From the NCBI GenBank assembly GCA_002428735.1, contig DIXO01000059.1, forward strand, positions 62,001 through 126,000: a stretch of 64,000 bases of DNA, read 5' to 3'. The notes under the pieces are model-generated. The model worked only from the letters and a program-made list of their open reading frames with translations. It searched no databases and was not told the origin of the DNA. The stretch comes from Syntrophaceae bacterium UBA6078. GTDB taxonomy: Bacteria > Desulfobacterota > Syntrophia > Syntrophales > UBA2210. Positions 42,691-51,188 of the stretch are shown in pieces; the stretch's first letter is position 1; every line of letters begins with the position of its first letter. Made by a program: the position numbers and the translations under genes.

Positions 42691-43488
42691 TCAACCCCTG
42701 TCAACCGGGTTCACACCGCTCAGGATACGGATCATCTGATCATGTATCGTGCCATTCGAGGCGACTATGCTGGGGGCGTCGAGGCGGTAGCTGCCTCCGC
42801 GGATGTCGGTCACCATCCCCCCTGCCTCGCTGACAAGAATCCATCCCGCCGCCGTATCCCAGGGATGCAGTTTCAGCTCCCAGAAACCATCGAAACGTCC
42901 CGCGGCCGTATAGGCCAGATCAAGTGCGGCTGATCCGGCGCGGCGGATTCCCCGTGCCCTCAGGGCCATCTCAGAAAAATAATTGATATTGTTCTCGGGA
43001 CTTGTTCGTATGTCATAGGGAAAACCGGTTGCCAGGAGACTCTCTGCAATTTTCGTTGTCCCGGAAACGGTTATGCGAGAACCGTTGCAAAAGGCTCCTT
43101 CACCCCTGCCCGCCGCAAACAGTTCGTCCGATACGGGGTTATAGACGACACCCGTTACAATCTGGCCATCTTTCTCAAAGGCAATGGAGACGCAGAACAG
43201 GGGAAAGCCGTGCGCGTAATTCGTTGTACCGTCGAGCGGATCAATGACCCATCGACAGCGTGAACCTTTTTCTGTTGCCACCGTCTCCTCGGAAAGGATA
43301 TCATGGTCGGGAAATCGTCTGCTTATTTCTGTTATGAGCAGGTCTTCTGACATCCTGTCCGCTTCTGTGACGAGATCGATGTCTCCCTTGTAGTCAATCC
43401 TGTGATTCTGCGAGAAACGATCGATCAGCACTGCCCCCGCGTTCCGGGCCATGAGCGCAGCAAAATCTCCGTACTCCGGCATGCCCAT
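42691..43488 (-). CDS. inositol monophosphatase family protein
   Basis: 265 residues. The three metal-binding blocks are present: ILSEETVATEKG (first Glu), WVIDPLDGTTNYAHGFPLFCVSIAF (DPLDGT) and LHPWDTAAGWILVSEAGG (WD). Also related to SuhB, which acts in transcription/ribosome assembly, and to fructose/PAP phosphatases; the WDTAAG block and length favour inositol-1-phosphatase. Single gene on this strand. Confidence 0.9.
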   Translation of the reverse strand: MGMPEYGDFAALMARNAGAVLIDRFSQNHRIDYKGDIDLVTEADRMSEDLLITEISRRFPDHDILSEETVATEKGSRCRWVIDPLDGTTNYAHGFPLFCVSIAFEKDGQIVTGVVYNPVSDELFAAGRGEGAFCNGSRITVSGTTKIAESLLATGFPYDIRTSPENNINYFSEMALRARGIRRAGSAALDLAYTAAGRFDGFWELKLHPWDTAAGWILVSEAGGMVTDIRGGSYRLDAPSIVASNGTIHDQMIRILSGVNPVDRG

Positions 43489-43621
43489 TCACCTCGTTTC
43501 GTATAGTCGGGAAAAGGTCTTACCACGGGACGACAAAAATGTTGAGACAATTTCTATTGCGTCCCCTGTGAATTAATGATAAATAATCCAACCTTTAGCA
43601 TGTTTCGGGTTTAAGGGATAG

Positions 43622-44671
43622 ATGGGGATGGATGAAAAGAAGGGCAACGATAAAGCGCCGGACATGAACGAGGGTGCAACGAGAACGGGAAACACGGACG
43701 TCATTGTGGAAGAATCCCTGCTCGACCTGCGGGCAATACGAGAATCCCGCGGACAAACCTTACAGGATCTGTCCGCTGCCACCAAAGTAAACCCTCAAAA
43801 TCTCAAGGCTATCGAAGAGCAGCGGTTCGACTTGCTCCCCGAGCCGATCTATGCCCGGGCGTTCATCGACATGTATGCGAAGGCGCTTGATCTCGACCCT
43901 AAAAAGATACTTGTGCGCTATGATCAATATCTCGACACCCTGGAACCGGGGGAAGACAACTATAAGGTTATTAAAAGGATCACCGGGACGAAACGGCGCA
44001 TGGCGGTCTGGATATGGGTTGTCCTCATCGTGGGGCTGATCGCTCTGGCAGGCGCTTACTATCTGTATCAGTGGAACATGGATGGCCGTGGCGACGCGGG
44101 AACGATGTCCCCTGCGGGGCAGATACAACCTGCCGGGGAGCGTCAAAGCGGGTCAGGGGAGATATCCGCCGGGGGAAAAGGTGCGATTAAAACCAACAGA
44201 GAGGTCACCCCTCCGGTTGCTGAAAGCGCGCAGTCGGTAGACCATTCAGCATCAGATCCCACCCCAAAGGCTCATCAAGCGATTACAGAAGAGACCCCGC
44301 CCGCCCGTGAAGTTCAACAGCCCGTGGTTACAGCTGAAAAACCTGCGGTGAGCAGTCAGCAACCGACACTCGGAGAGACACAGACGGAAGAAACTGCCGC
44401 CCCTGAGAAGTCTGTTTTAACCGAAGAAAGGCCATATATCCTTGTGATAGAAGCATCGGAACTGACCTGGATGCAGATTTCGAAAAATGGGGAGCCGTCT
44501 TTCGAGGTGATGCTGAAACCGGGAGAGCGAATTACGGAGAAAGCATCGGAGCGTTTCGATCTTCTCATCGGTAATGCGGGTGGCGTTGATATCCGGTTTC
44601 AGGGAATGTCCCTCGGTCCTCTGGGGGAACATGGCCAAGTCATACGCCTGACTCTGCCTCCAAACAGGTGA
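43622..44671 (+). CDS. RodZ-like cytoskeletal membrane protein (HTH, TM, DUF4115)
   Basis: 349 residues. N-terminal Cro/RodZ-type helix-turn-helix: LRAIRESRGQTLQDLSAATKVNPQNLKAIEEQRFDLLPEPIYARAFIDMYAKAL. One membrane helix follows near residue 125-145 (MAVWIWVVLIVGLIALAGAYYLYQW), then a long Pro/Glu/Gln-rich linker and a C-terminal DUF4115 beta-domain (LVIEASELTWMQISKNGEPSFEVMLKPGERI). RodZ links MreB to cell-wall synthesis at the inner membrane. No mreB is in the window, so the cell-shape role comes from the family. Confidence 0.85.
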   Translation: MGMDEKKGNDKAPDMNEGATRTGNTDVIVEESLLDLRAIRESRGQTLQDLSAATKVNPQNLKAIEEQRFDLLPEPIYARAFIDMYAKALDLDPKKILVRYDQYLDTLEPGEDNYKVIKRITGTKRRMAVWIWVVLIVGLIALAGAYYLYQWNMDGRGDAGTMSPAGQIQPAGERQSGSGEISAGGKGAIKTNREVTPPVAESAQSVDHSASDPTPKAHQAITEETPPAREVQQPVVTAEKPAVSSQQPTLGETQTEETAAPEKSVLTEERPYILVIEASELTWMQISKNGEPSFEVMLKPGERITEKASERFDLLIGNAGGVDIRFQGMSLGPLGEHGQVIRLTLPPNR

Positions 44672-44728
44672 AACGGAAACTACCTTACTGTAACATGGTT
44701 ATAAGAAGATCTGAGAGGTGAATTGCAT

Positions 44729-44920
44729 ATGTTCGGAATAGGTATGCCCGAGTTGGTGATTATACTGGTCATTATCCTGATCATCTTTGGCGCCGGTAAG
44801 CTCCCTGAAATAGGAGGGGCTATCGGTAAGGGTATCAGGAACTTCAAAAAATCATTCAAGGAAAACGATGAGGTGGATGCCGCCGAAGACCCCAAGAAGA
44901 TCAAGGAAGAAGAAAAATAA
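44729..44920 (+). CDS. tatA: twin-arginine translocation protein TatA/TatE
   Basis: 63 residues from the ATG at 44729 (GAGAGGTG nine bases before it; a TTG at 44723 is less likely). FGIGMPELVIILVIILIIFGAGKLPEIGGAIGKGIRNFKKSFKE is the TatA membrane helix plus the amphipathic helix with FG and P-x-x-GxxxG. A charged C-terminal tail is short. TatA forms the variable-size pore for folded proteins. tatB/tatC are elsewhere. Confidence 0.92.
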   Translation: MFGIGMPELVIILVIILIIFGAGKLPEIGGAIGKGIRNFKKSFKENDEVDAAEDPKKIKEEEK

Positions 44921-44946
44921 AACGCTCCGCAGTCGATTGCGGAGCG
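44912..44946 (-). terminator. intrinsic terminator of ssb
   Basis: On the minus strand CGCTCCGCA pairs with TGCGGAGCG (nine pairs, loop of six) and is followed by a T-rich run TTTTATTTTTC. It ends the leftward ssb transcript and overlaps the end of tatA. It lacks a T-run for the plus direction. Confidence 0.8.
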
Positions 44947-44979
44947 GAGCATCGATCGGTTGTGAATAAGACAAAGCCA

Positions 44980-45399
44980 TCAAAAAGGAACATCGTCTTC
45001 GGGCATGTCCGAACCGGCTGATGGCGGCATCCCGCCCCCGAATCCCCCTCCCTGATAGGAACCCGCCCCCTGCTCTTTCCGCTCCAGCATCTGCATGTTG
45101 GAGGCGACTATCTCCGTGGTGTATCTCTTGTTTCCGTCCTTGTCATCCCACGCCCTTGTCTGAATCCGGCCCTCGATATAAACCAGCCGTCCCTTGGCGA
45201 GGTAGTTTCCGCAAATCTCGGCGAGCTTTCGGAACGTGACGATCTTGTGCCACTCTGTTTTCTGAACTCTCTCTCCGTTCTTGTCCTTCCATTGCTCATC
45301 GGTGGCAAGATTGAAATTGGTTACCATGGTACCATCCTGGGTATAGCGCACCTCAGGGTCCCCCCCCAGCCTCCCGATCAATATAACCTTGTTAACCAT
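44980..45399 (-). CDS. ssb: single-stranded DNA-binding protein
   Basis: 139 residues from the ATG at 45399 with GGAGAC before it. NKVILIGRLGGDPEVRYTQDG opens the OB fold; RLVYIEGRIQTRAWDDKDGNKRYTTEIVASNMQML closes it; a Gly-rich linker leads to the acidic tip EDDVPF, which recruits repair and replication proteins. Essential in DNA replication. Single gene with its own terminator. Confidence 0.94.
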   Translation of the reverse strand: MVNKVILIGRLGGDPEVRYTQDGTMVTNFNLATDEQWKDKNGERVQKTEWHKIVTFRKLAEICGNYLAKGRLVYIEGRIQTRAWDDKDGNKRYTTEIVASNMQMLERKEQGAGSYQGGGFGGGMPPSAGSDMPEDDVPF

Positions 45400-45624
45400 C
45401 CATGTCTCCTTATGAAAATCTCTTGTATCCTCACATAGTACAGAATGTACAGCACTGTCAAACGAATTATATGCCGGAGTCACGGCAGTCTCAACGGCAC
45501 GTATTTACATTGACTTCGCAGGTTTTATTCTGTATGAAATTCGAGCACATCCGCCATGTGTGCCGAATGCCGTACCAGTTGCAGCGGCTCAGGGTTATCA
45601 TCTTCAAAAGAGGAGGGGCACCGA

Positions 45625-46440
45625 TTGAATCTATGGGGAGGGATCCTGCTGGGGATCGTACAGGGACTGACGGAATTTCTGCCGGTCAGCAGCTCAGGCC
45701 ATCTGGTAATCATACAGAGTGCGATACCCGGATTCCGGCAACCGGGCGTCCTCTTCGATGCTGCGTTGCATTTCGGAACGCTCCTGGCAGTCACCTGTTT
45801 CCTCAGGAGGGAAATCCGGGAGATTCTCAGAGCATTGATTCCAACCGTCCGGACCCGGCGGGAGTGTAACCGCACAGGGGTCAGCCCTGGTCGAACAATG
45901 GCTCTCTATATCCTCATCGCCACGGTATGCACCGGGGTTATCGGTCTTGTGTTTGAAGAGAGGATTCATACTCTCTTTACCTCCCCCCGGACGACGGCCG
46001 CCATGCTCCTCATCACCGGCATCCTGCTCTTCCTCTCTGACCGCTTCCCCGGGGGGCGGAAGGAACAGGACATGAACATTACCGACAGCATAGTTATCGG
46101 GATCGTGCAGGGGATGGCTCTCATTCCGGGGATATCACGGTCCGGGTCCACGATCGCTTTTGGAATCTTCAGGGGTCTCGACGGGGCTGCCGCCGCCCGT
46201 TTTTCATTTCTCCTGTCCATACCCGCTGTCCTGGGCGCTCTGATTCTCGAATCCCGATACATAGAAGCGGTTCCCCCGGCCGATGTGCCCATATATTTCG
46301 CCGGAATGATTGCGGCGGCCGTGACGGGTTTCCTGACGCTGGGGCTTCTGCTCTTCATCATCAGGAAACGAAGGCTGCGCATCTTTGCTTACTACTGCTG
46401 GATTCTGGGAATTTCCACGTTGATTATTCGCACAATTTGA
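45625..46440 (+). CDS. uppP: undecaprenyl-diphosphatase
   Basis: 271 residues from a TTG at 45625; GAGGAGG lies seven bases before it, and the start fits the family (LWGGILLGIVQGLTEFLPVSSSGHLVI). UppP dephosphorylates undecaprenyl pyrophosphate for reuse in peptidoglycan and O-antigen synthesis. The conserved Glu-Ser/Arg motifs are in GLTEFLPVSSSGH and GMALIPGISRSGSTIAFGIFRGLD; about eight membrane helices are seen. A longer frame starts at 45556 but gives an unusual N-terminus. Next gene ftsK begins 25 bp later. Confidence 0.92.
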   Translation: MNLWGGILLGIVQGLTEFLPVSSSGHLVIIQSAIPGFRQPGVLFDAALHFGTLLAVTCFLRREIREILRALIPTVRTRRECNRTGVSPGRTMALYILIATVCTGVIGLVFEERIHTLFTSPRTTAAMLLITGILLFLSDRFPGGRKEQDMNITDSIVIGIVQGMALIPGISRSGSTIAFGIFRGLDGAAAARFSFLLSIPAVLGALILESRYIEAVPPADVPIYFAGMIAAAVTGFLTLGLLLFIIRKRRLRIFAYYCWILGISTLIIRTI

Positions 46441-46465
46441 TCTAGTCTGATTGCGCAACGGGGGT

Positions 46466-48688
46466 ATGGATGTGATCAAAAAAGGTGTTGGTAGAGAAGG
46501 AACGCGATTAAAGGAGATAGGGGGGGTCATTTCCATCGCCCTTGCCGTCTTCATCTTTCTGTGTCTCTTTTCCTACGATCCCCACGATCCATCGCTGACC
46601 CACTACGTAGCCGGAAAAGTACGGATAGCCAATTACGGCGGTCTTGTAGGTTCCTATCTCTCTGACGCCCTTCTGGGGCTCTTCGGGATAACCGCGTATC
46701 TTTTTCCCGCAGTGCTTGTTCTTTTCTCCTTCCGACTCTTTCTTGGCGGACAGTTCGGTGTGCCCATCTCCTCCATCGCTGGTTTCGTGGGGCTCTTATT
46801 TTCCACCGCTTCGCTCCTCGCGGCACGGCAGGATGCCCTCTCTCGTTTCGGTATCGATGGTCTCAACCTCGGAGGATTGTTCGGAAAAGTTTCACTGGAG
46901 ATCCTCTATTCCGGCTTGAATCAGATAGGAACCGACATCGTTCTGGTTGTCATTCTGATCATCTCGGTGATGGTGACGCTCAATGTCTCGCTCGTGGCAA
47001 TGTTCAGAAAAATCGAGATCCTGCTGTCTGCAACATTCCTGCGGTTCCGTACCCTTATGGTGGTGGGCATGGGACGATTACGGAGAAAAAAAACCGTTAC
47101 GAGGCAGACACCCCGGAGCGCGAAACAGGTGCCGGTCATCTCCGATGAGGGAGGAGAGAAGGAGGAACTTCGGAAGGACGAGCAGATATCTTTTGGATTT
47201 CTGCAGCCCGAGGGCGCGTTTCATCTCCCCTCCGTCGACCTTCTTGACAAGGTGGAAGTCAGAAACACGCGCATGAAGCGGGAAAGTCTCATTATGAATT
47301 CCCGCATCCTTGAGAAAAAGCTGGCCGATTTCGGGGTAGAAGGGAACGTCTCGGAGGTAAAGCCGGGTCCCGTGGTGACCATGTATGAACTCGAACCGGC
47401 GGCCGGGGTTAAGATCAATAAGATAACGAACCTCTCAGATGATCTGGCTCTGGCGCTGAAGGCCCAGAGCATTAGGATCGTGGCGCCGATCCCCGGAAAG
47501 GCGGCCATCGGCATTGAAATTCCGAACCAGGAGAGGGAATCCGTATATCTGCGAGACGTTCTCGACAGCGAGGAGTTTCTGGAATCGAAATACCGGTTGC
47601 CTATCGCGCTGGGGAAAAATATTACGGGGAAAACGGTGATTGCGGATCTTGCCGCTATGCCCCATCTCCTGATTGCGGGGACAACCGGCTCGGGGAAAAG
47701 TGTCTCCCTCAACGCCATGGTATGCAGCATCCTGTTCAAGGCGACACCGGACGAGGTCAAGTTTATCATGATCGACCCGAAGAGGCTTGAACTGTCGGCC
47801 TATGAAGGGGTCCCCCATCTCCTCCACCCCGTGGTGGTCGATCCCAAGCAGGCTTCACAGGTTCTCAAATGGACCGTCGATGAGATGGAACGGCGGTATA
47901 CGGTTATAGCCGCAGCGGGGGTCAAAAGTATCGATCGATACAACCGGCTGATAGACAAGGAGCAGGATACAGTTAAAAAGCAGGCATTGGGATCCCCGTC
48001 CTCTGACTCCGCAGAAGAGAGCGAACCGGTACCGGAGAAACTACCCTACATCATCGTTATCATAGATGAACTGGCCGACCTGATGATGGTGGCACAGAGA
48101 AACGTGGAAGCATCTCTCGCCCGGCTGGCACAGATGGCGCGAGCCGCCGGGATACATCTTATCCTGGCAACACAGAGACCGTCCGTGGATGTTATTACGG
48201 GTGTCATAAAGGCCAATTTCCCCACGCGCATATCTTTTCAAGTATCGTCCCGGGTGGATTCGAGAACGATTCTCGACGAACTGGGCGCCGAGAAACTCCT
48301 TGGAGCGGGGGATATGCTGTTCGTCCCGCCTGGAACATCAAAGCTCGTGAGAATCCACGGCGCCTTTGTGTCTGACGGGGAAATCTCAAAAATCGTGAGC
48401 TTTGTGAAGGGTCAGCGGGCTCCCCGGTACAACGAATCGATATCAACCTACACCCCGGATGCCGGTGACGATCGGGAAGCCGATGACGAGTTCGATGAGA
48501 AATACGATGAGGCGGTCGAGTTGGTTACCGACTTGGGGCAGGCCTCCATATCCCTGGTTCAGCGGTACCTGAAGATCGGATACAACCGGGCCGCCCGGAT
48601 CGTGGAAAAAATGGAGGCGGAAGGGGTCGTGGGCCCGTCCGACGGTTCCAAAGCGCGGAAGATACTGGTCGGAAAGTTCCCCCGGTAA
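46466..48688 (+). CDS. ftsK: DNA translocase FtsK/SpoIIIE
   Basis: 740 residues. Four N-terminal membrane helices (about 15-35, 60-90, 105-130, 145-165) anchor it at the septum. The motor has Walker A GTTGSGKSVSLNAM and Walker B IVIIDELADLMMVAQR, and the C-terminal gamma domain (DEKYDEAVELVTDLGQASISLVQRYLKIGYNRAARIVEKME) reads the KOPS polarity sequence. The linker is short compared with E. coli FtsK (1329 residues), nearer the SpoIIIE length. rimO begins one base after its stop. Confidence 0.94.
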   Translation: MDVIKKGVGREGTRLKEIGGVISIALAVFIFLCLFSYDPHDPSLTHYVAGKVRIANYGGLVGSYLSDALLGLFGITAYLFPAVLVLFSFRLFLGGQFGVPISSIAGFVGLLFSTASLLAARQDALSRFGIDGLNLGGLFGKVSLEILYSGLNQIGTDIVLVVILIISVMVTLNVSLVAMFRKIEILLSATFLRFRTLMVVGMGRLRRKKTVTRQTPRSAKQVPVISDEGGEKEELRKDEQISFGFLQPEGAFHLPSVDLLDKVEVRNTRMKRESLIMNSRILEKKLADFGVEGNVSEVKPGPVVTMYELEPAAGVKINKITNLSDDLALALKAQSIRIVAPIPGKAAIGIEIPNQERESVYLRDVLDSEEFLESKYRLPIALGKNITGKTVIADLAAMPHLLIAGTTGSGKSVSLNAMVCSILFKATPDEVKFIMIDPKRLELSAYEGVPHLLHPVVVDPKQASQVLKWTVDEMERRYTVIAAAGVKSIDRYNRLIDKEQDTVKKQALGSPSSDSAEESEPVPEKLPYIIVIIDELADLMMVAQRNVEASLARLAQMARAAGIHLILATQRPSVDVITGVIKANFPTRISFQVSSRVDSRTILDELGAEKLLGAGDMLFVPPGTSKLVRIHGAFVSDGEISKIVSFVKGQRAPRYNESISTYTPDAGDDREADDEFDEKYDEAVELVTDLGQASISLVQRYLKIGYNRAARIVEKMEAEGVVGPSDGSKARKILVGKFPR

Positions 48689-48689
48689 C

Positions 48690-50057
48690 GTGAACAATAC
48701 CATCCATATCATCAATCTGGGTTGCCCAAAAAACCTGATCGATGGGGAAGTAATGGCCGCCGCCCTCGTCGATGCCGGTTTTGATCTGGTCTCTTCCCCT
48801 GAAGATGCCGAGATTATCATCATCAACACCTGTACCTTCATCCTCCCGGCACGGGAGGAATCGATCGATGAAATCTTCCGTATGGCCCAGCTGAAAATCG
48901 AGGGGCGGTGCCGATTCCTCGTGGTCGCCGGATGTCTCCCGCAGCGGTACGGAACAGAGCTCGAGCAAAAAATCCCCGAGGTTGATCTCTTCCTGGGTAC
49001 AGGTGAAATCCCTCGCATAGCGGCCCATATGGGGTCCCTTCTCAATTCACAAGAACCAAAGCAGCGTTCTTACATCGGAAAGCCCGATTTTCTGATGAAC
49101 TCCTCCCACCGGCGTCTTGTCTCCACGCCTTCCCATACCGCCTACCTGAAGATCGCGGAAGGATGCTCCAATAACTGCTCATATTGTGTCATCCCCGCAG
49201 TCAGGGGAACATTCAGGAGCCGGCAGATGGATGACGTATTGCGGGAGGCCTCCATGCTCGCGCAACAAGGCGTGAAAGAGGTCATCCTGACAGCCCAGGA
49301 GACTACCCGTTATGGGAGAGATCTGAGCATGTCTTCCGGCCTCCCGGCCCTGTTGAGAGAGATGGCGCTGACAGAAGGAATCGAGTGGATCAGACTCCTC
49401 TATACCTATCCGGCACATTTGGAAGAAGAACTCTTCCGGACGGTCCGCGACGTTGAAAAGGTATGCAGCTACATAGATATCCCCGTGCAGCACATTGATG
49501 ACGGGATACTCCGGTTGATGAACAGAAAAGGCGACGGAGATCTCATACGGGAGATGATAAGGCACGCCCGGGAACTCATCCCCGGGGTAGCGCTGAGGAC
49601 GTCACTGATCGTGGGCTTCCCCGGCGAGACGCAGGCTATCTTCGAACGGCTCCTCGCATTTGTCAGAGAGGCCCGTTTCGATCACGTGGGCGTCTTTGAA
49701 TATTCGAAGGAGGAGGGAACCGTGGCGGCGCACCTTCCCGGCCATCTCCCACAGAAGGTCAAACAGCGTCGGAGAAACATCATCATGGAAGCGCAGGCAT
49801 CTATTTCCCGCCGGATCAATGAGTCTCTGATTGATACCGCTACGAAGATCATCATTGAGGGACCATCGGATATTGACGGGTACGATTATATCGGAAGATC
49901 GGAGCGACAGGCCCCCGACATCGACGGGGTCACGTACATCAAATCTCGAGGCAGGGCTATCGGGGACATGGTGAAGGGTACCATTATCTCTGCTGATGAA
50001 TATGATCTCTATGCTGTGGAGTGCACTCCTGCGCACAATTATGACACCGAGAACTGA
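48690..50057 (+). CDS. rimO: ribosomal protein S12 methylthiotransferase RimO
   Basis: 455 residues from a GTG one base after the ftsK stop. N-terminal UPF0004 domain holds the three Cys of the auxiliary cluster (LGCPKN, INTCTF, VAGCLPQRY); the radical SAM core has EGCSNNCSYCVIPAVRG; the C-terminus has the TRAM domain. RimO adds a methylthio group to Asp89 of ribosomal protein S12. MiaB is the close relative; the GCPKN start and length favour RimO. It shares an operon with ftsK. Confidence 0.93.
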   Translation: MNNTIHIINLGCPKNLIDGEVMAAALVDAGFDLVSSPEDAEIIIINTCTFILPAREESIDEIFRMAQLKIEGRCRFLVVAGCLPQRYGTELEQKIPEVDLFLGTGEIPRIAAHMGSLLNSQEPKQRSYIGKPDFLMNSSHRRLVSTPSHTAYLKIAEGCSNNCSYCVIPAVRGTFRSRQMDDVLREASMLAQQGVKEVILTAQETTRYGRDLSMSSGLPALLREMALTEGIEWIRLLYTYPAHLEEELFRTVRDVEKVCSYIDIPVQHIDDGILRLMNRKGDGDLIREMIRHARELIPGVALRTSLIVGFPGETQAIFERLLAFVREARFDHVGVFEYSKEEGTVAAHLPGHLPQKVKQRRRNIIMEAQASISRRINESLIDTATKIIIEGPSDIDGYDYIGRSERQAPDIDGVTYIKSRGRAIGDMVKGTIISADEYDLYAVECTPAHNYDTEN

Positions 50058-50139
50058 ACATGCCACCTTTATGCCGTACAGGCTACCATGCAGTGTTCGA
50101 AGCATCTAAAAATATGGACTCTGGGAGCACAGGGGGTGG

Positions 50140-50162
50140 CCGCATGTGTTGCGGGTTTTTTT
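50140..50162 (+). terminator. intrinsic terminator after rimO
   Basis: CCGCA and TGCGG pair across TGTGT, followed by GTTTTTTT. A short stem, but the T-run is good. It lies about 85 bases after the rimO stop, and no gene is between. Confidence 0.6.
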
Positions 50163-50196
50163 CCAGATCTCACTGGTTGCGATCAGGTATCCCCTG

Positions 50197-50226
50197 TTGA
50201 CCCTTTTTCGGAAATATCGATATAAT
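50197..50226 (+). promoter_or_regulatory. sigma-70 promoter for the rpmH operon
   Basis: TTGACC (50197-50202), 18-base spacer, TATAAT (50221-50226). The -10 box is perfect. A leader of about 175 bases follows to rpmH; it contains no recognised regulatory structure. A second TTGACA at 50343 lacks a matched -10. Confidence 0.65.
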
Positions 50227-50406
50227 CTCGCAAGACCTCACATCACAATCTTTCTTTTACCCGACCCTGATATTTGTATTGTGGTTATAGAACTTCAAAG
50301 ACAAACCCCTTCGACGATCAAAACCCTGCCACAAATTGAACCTTGACAAATAGCTCAAACTATGGTGAAAGAATTGGCTTACCCATAACGAGAAAGGTTT
50401 TCGCTA

Positions 50407-50544
50407 ATGAAAAAGAATTTAACCAACTTAAGCAACATCAAAAGAAAAAGGACTCATGGCTTCCGCGCCCGCATGGCAACGCGGTGGGGCAGACAGGTGT
50501 TGAATAGAAGAAGGGCAAAGGGAAGGAAACGGCTTGCGGTTTGA
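50407..50544 (+). CDS. rpmH: 50S ribosomal protein L34
   Basis: Only 45 codons, too short for many ORF lists. It reads KRKRTHGFRARMAT and GRQVLNRRRAKGRKRL, the hallmark L34 sequence. L34 is a small basic protein of the large subunit. A TAAC-rich upstream region holds the promoter at 50197. It is followed by rnpA 62 bases later, the near-universal rpmH-rnpA order beside oriC/dnaA in many bacteria; dnaA is not here. Confidence 0.96.
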   Translation: MKKNLTNLSNIKRKRTHGFRARMATRWGRQVLNRRRAKGRKRLAV

Positions 50545-50606
50545 TTTTTTCCACAGGGCGATTGCCGTCAGAATGCATTTCAGCGACGGGGGTGACTCCG
50601 AATCGC

Positions 50607-50945
50607 ATGAAAAAACAATCCTTCGGAAAAACAGAACGCATACGCAAGCGAAAAGAGTATTTAAATATATACCGGGGGGGGGAGCGGGTTCACTCAAACA
50701 GTTTCACCGTCATACTCAGCCACAACCCATGGGGGGATAAAAGGATTGGAGTAGCGGTCAACAAAAGGATAGGTAACGCGACAAAGCGAAACAGGATCAA
50801 ACGCCTTTTAAGAGAATTTTTCAGATTAAACAAGGACATGCTTCCTGATTCAAAAGATATGGTGATAATAGCAAAAAAAGATGCCTCTTCCCTGAAGTAC
50901 CGGGAAGTGTGTCGGGAGTTGGAGTGTCTTTTAACGAAAAAGTAA
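50607..50945 (+). CDS. rnpA: ribonuclease P protein component
   Basis: 112 residues from the ATG at 50607. FGKTERIRKRKEYLNIYRGGERVHSN is the family start, and KRIGVAVNKRIGNATKRNRIKRLLREFFRLN is the RNR motif that binds the P RNA. The frame is open upstream to a TTG at 50541 overlapping the rpmH stop, so a longer form as in Thermus is possible, but the family normally starts here. Processes tRNA 5' ends with RNase P RNA, which is not in the window. Confidence 0.93.
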   Translation: MKKQSFGKTERIRKRKEYLNIYRGGERVHSNSFTVILSHNPWGDKRIGVAVNKRIGNATKRNRIKRLLREFFRLNKDMLPDSKDMVIIAKKDASSLKYREVCRELECLLTKK

Positions 50946-51169
50946 TGCCCATGAGAGTTTTGGAAGGTGTGTTCATCTCGTGCATTCGGTTTTACCAGGC
51001 AGCCATATCTCCTTATTTCCCTCAGTCGTGCCGTTTCTATCCAACGTGCTCTGAATACGCCATAACTGCTATCAAGCGCTATGGCCCGTTCAGGGGAATC
51101 TTGTGCGGACTTCTGCGTATACTCAGATGCAATCCTTTCCATCCCGGTGGATACGATCCGGTAAAATAG
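50945..51169 (+). CDS. yidD: membrane protein insertion efficiency factor YidD
   Basis: 74 residues; the ATG at 50945 overlaps the rnpA stop (TAATG). IRFYQAAISPYFPQSCRFYPTCSEYAITAIKRYGPFRGI is the family core with its conserved Cys pair and the Cys-x-Pro motif, then RILRCNPFHPGGYDPV. Acts with YidC at the inner membrane. In the standard rpmH-rnpA-yidD-yidC order. Confidence 0.93.
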   Translation: MPMRVLEGVFISCIRFYQAAISPYFPQSCRFYPTCSEYAITAIKRYGPFRGILCGLLRILRCNPFHPGGYDPVK

Positions 51170-51188
51170 TCAACCAGGGAGGTTTTGA

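Noticed and set aside
45402..45869. Plus-strand open frame upstream of and overlapping uppP
   Set aside because: Out of frame with uppP and no family features; the TTG-started uppP frame explains the region.
50058..50406. Replication origin next to rpmH
   Set aside because: No cluster of DnaA boxes was seen and dnaA/dnaN are absent; only a terminator and a promoter are supported.
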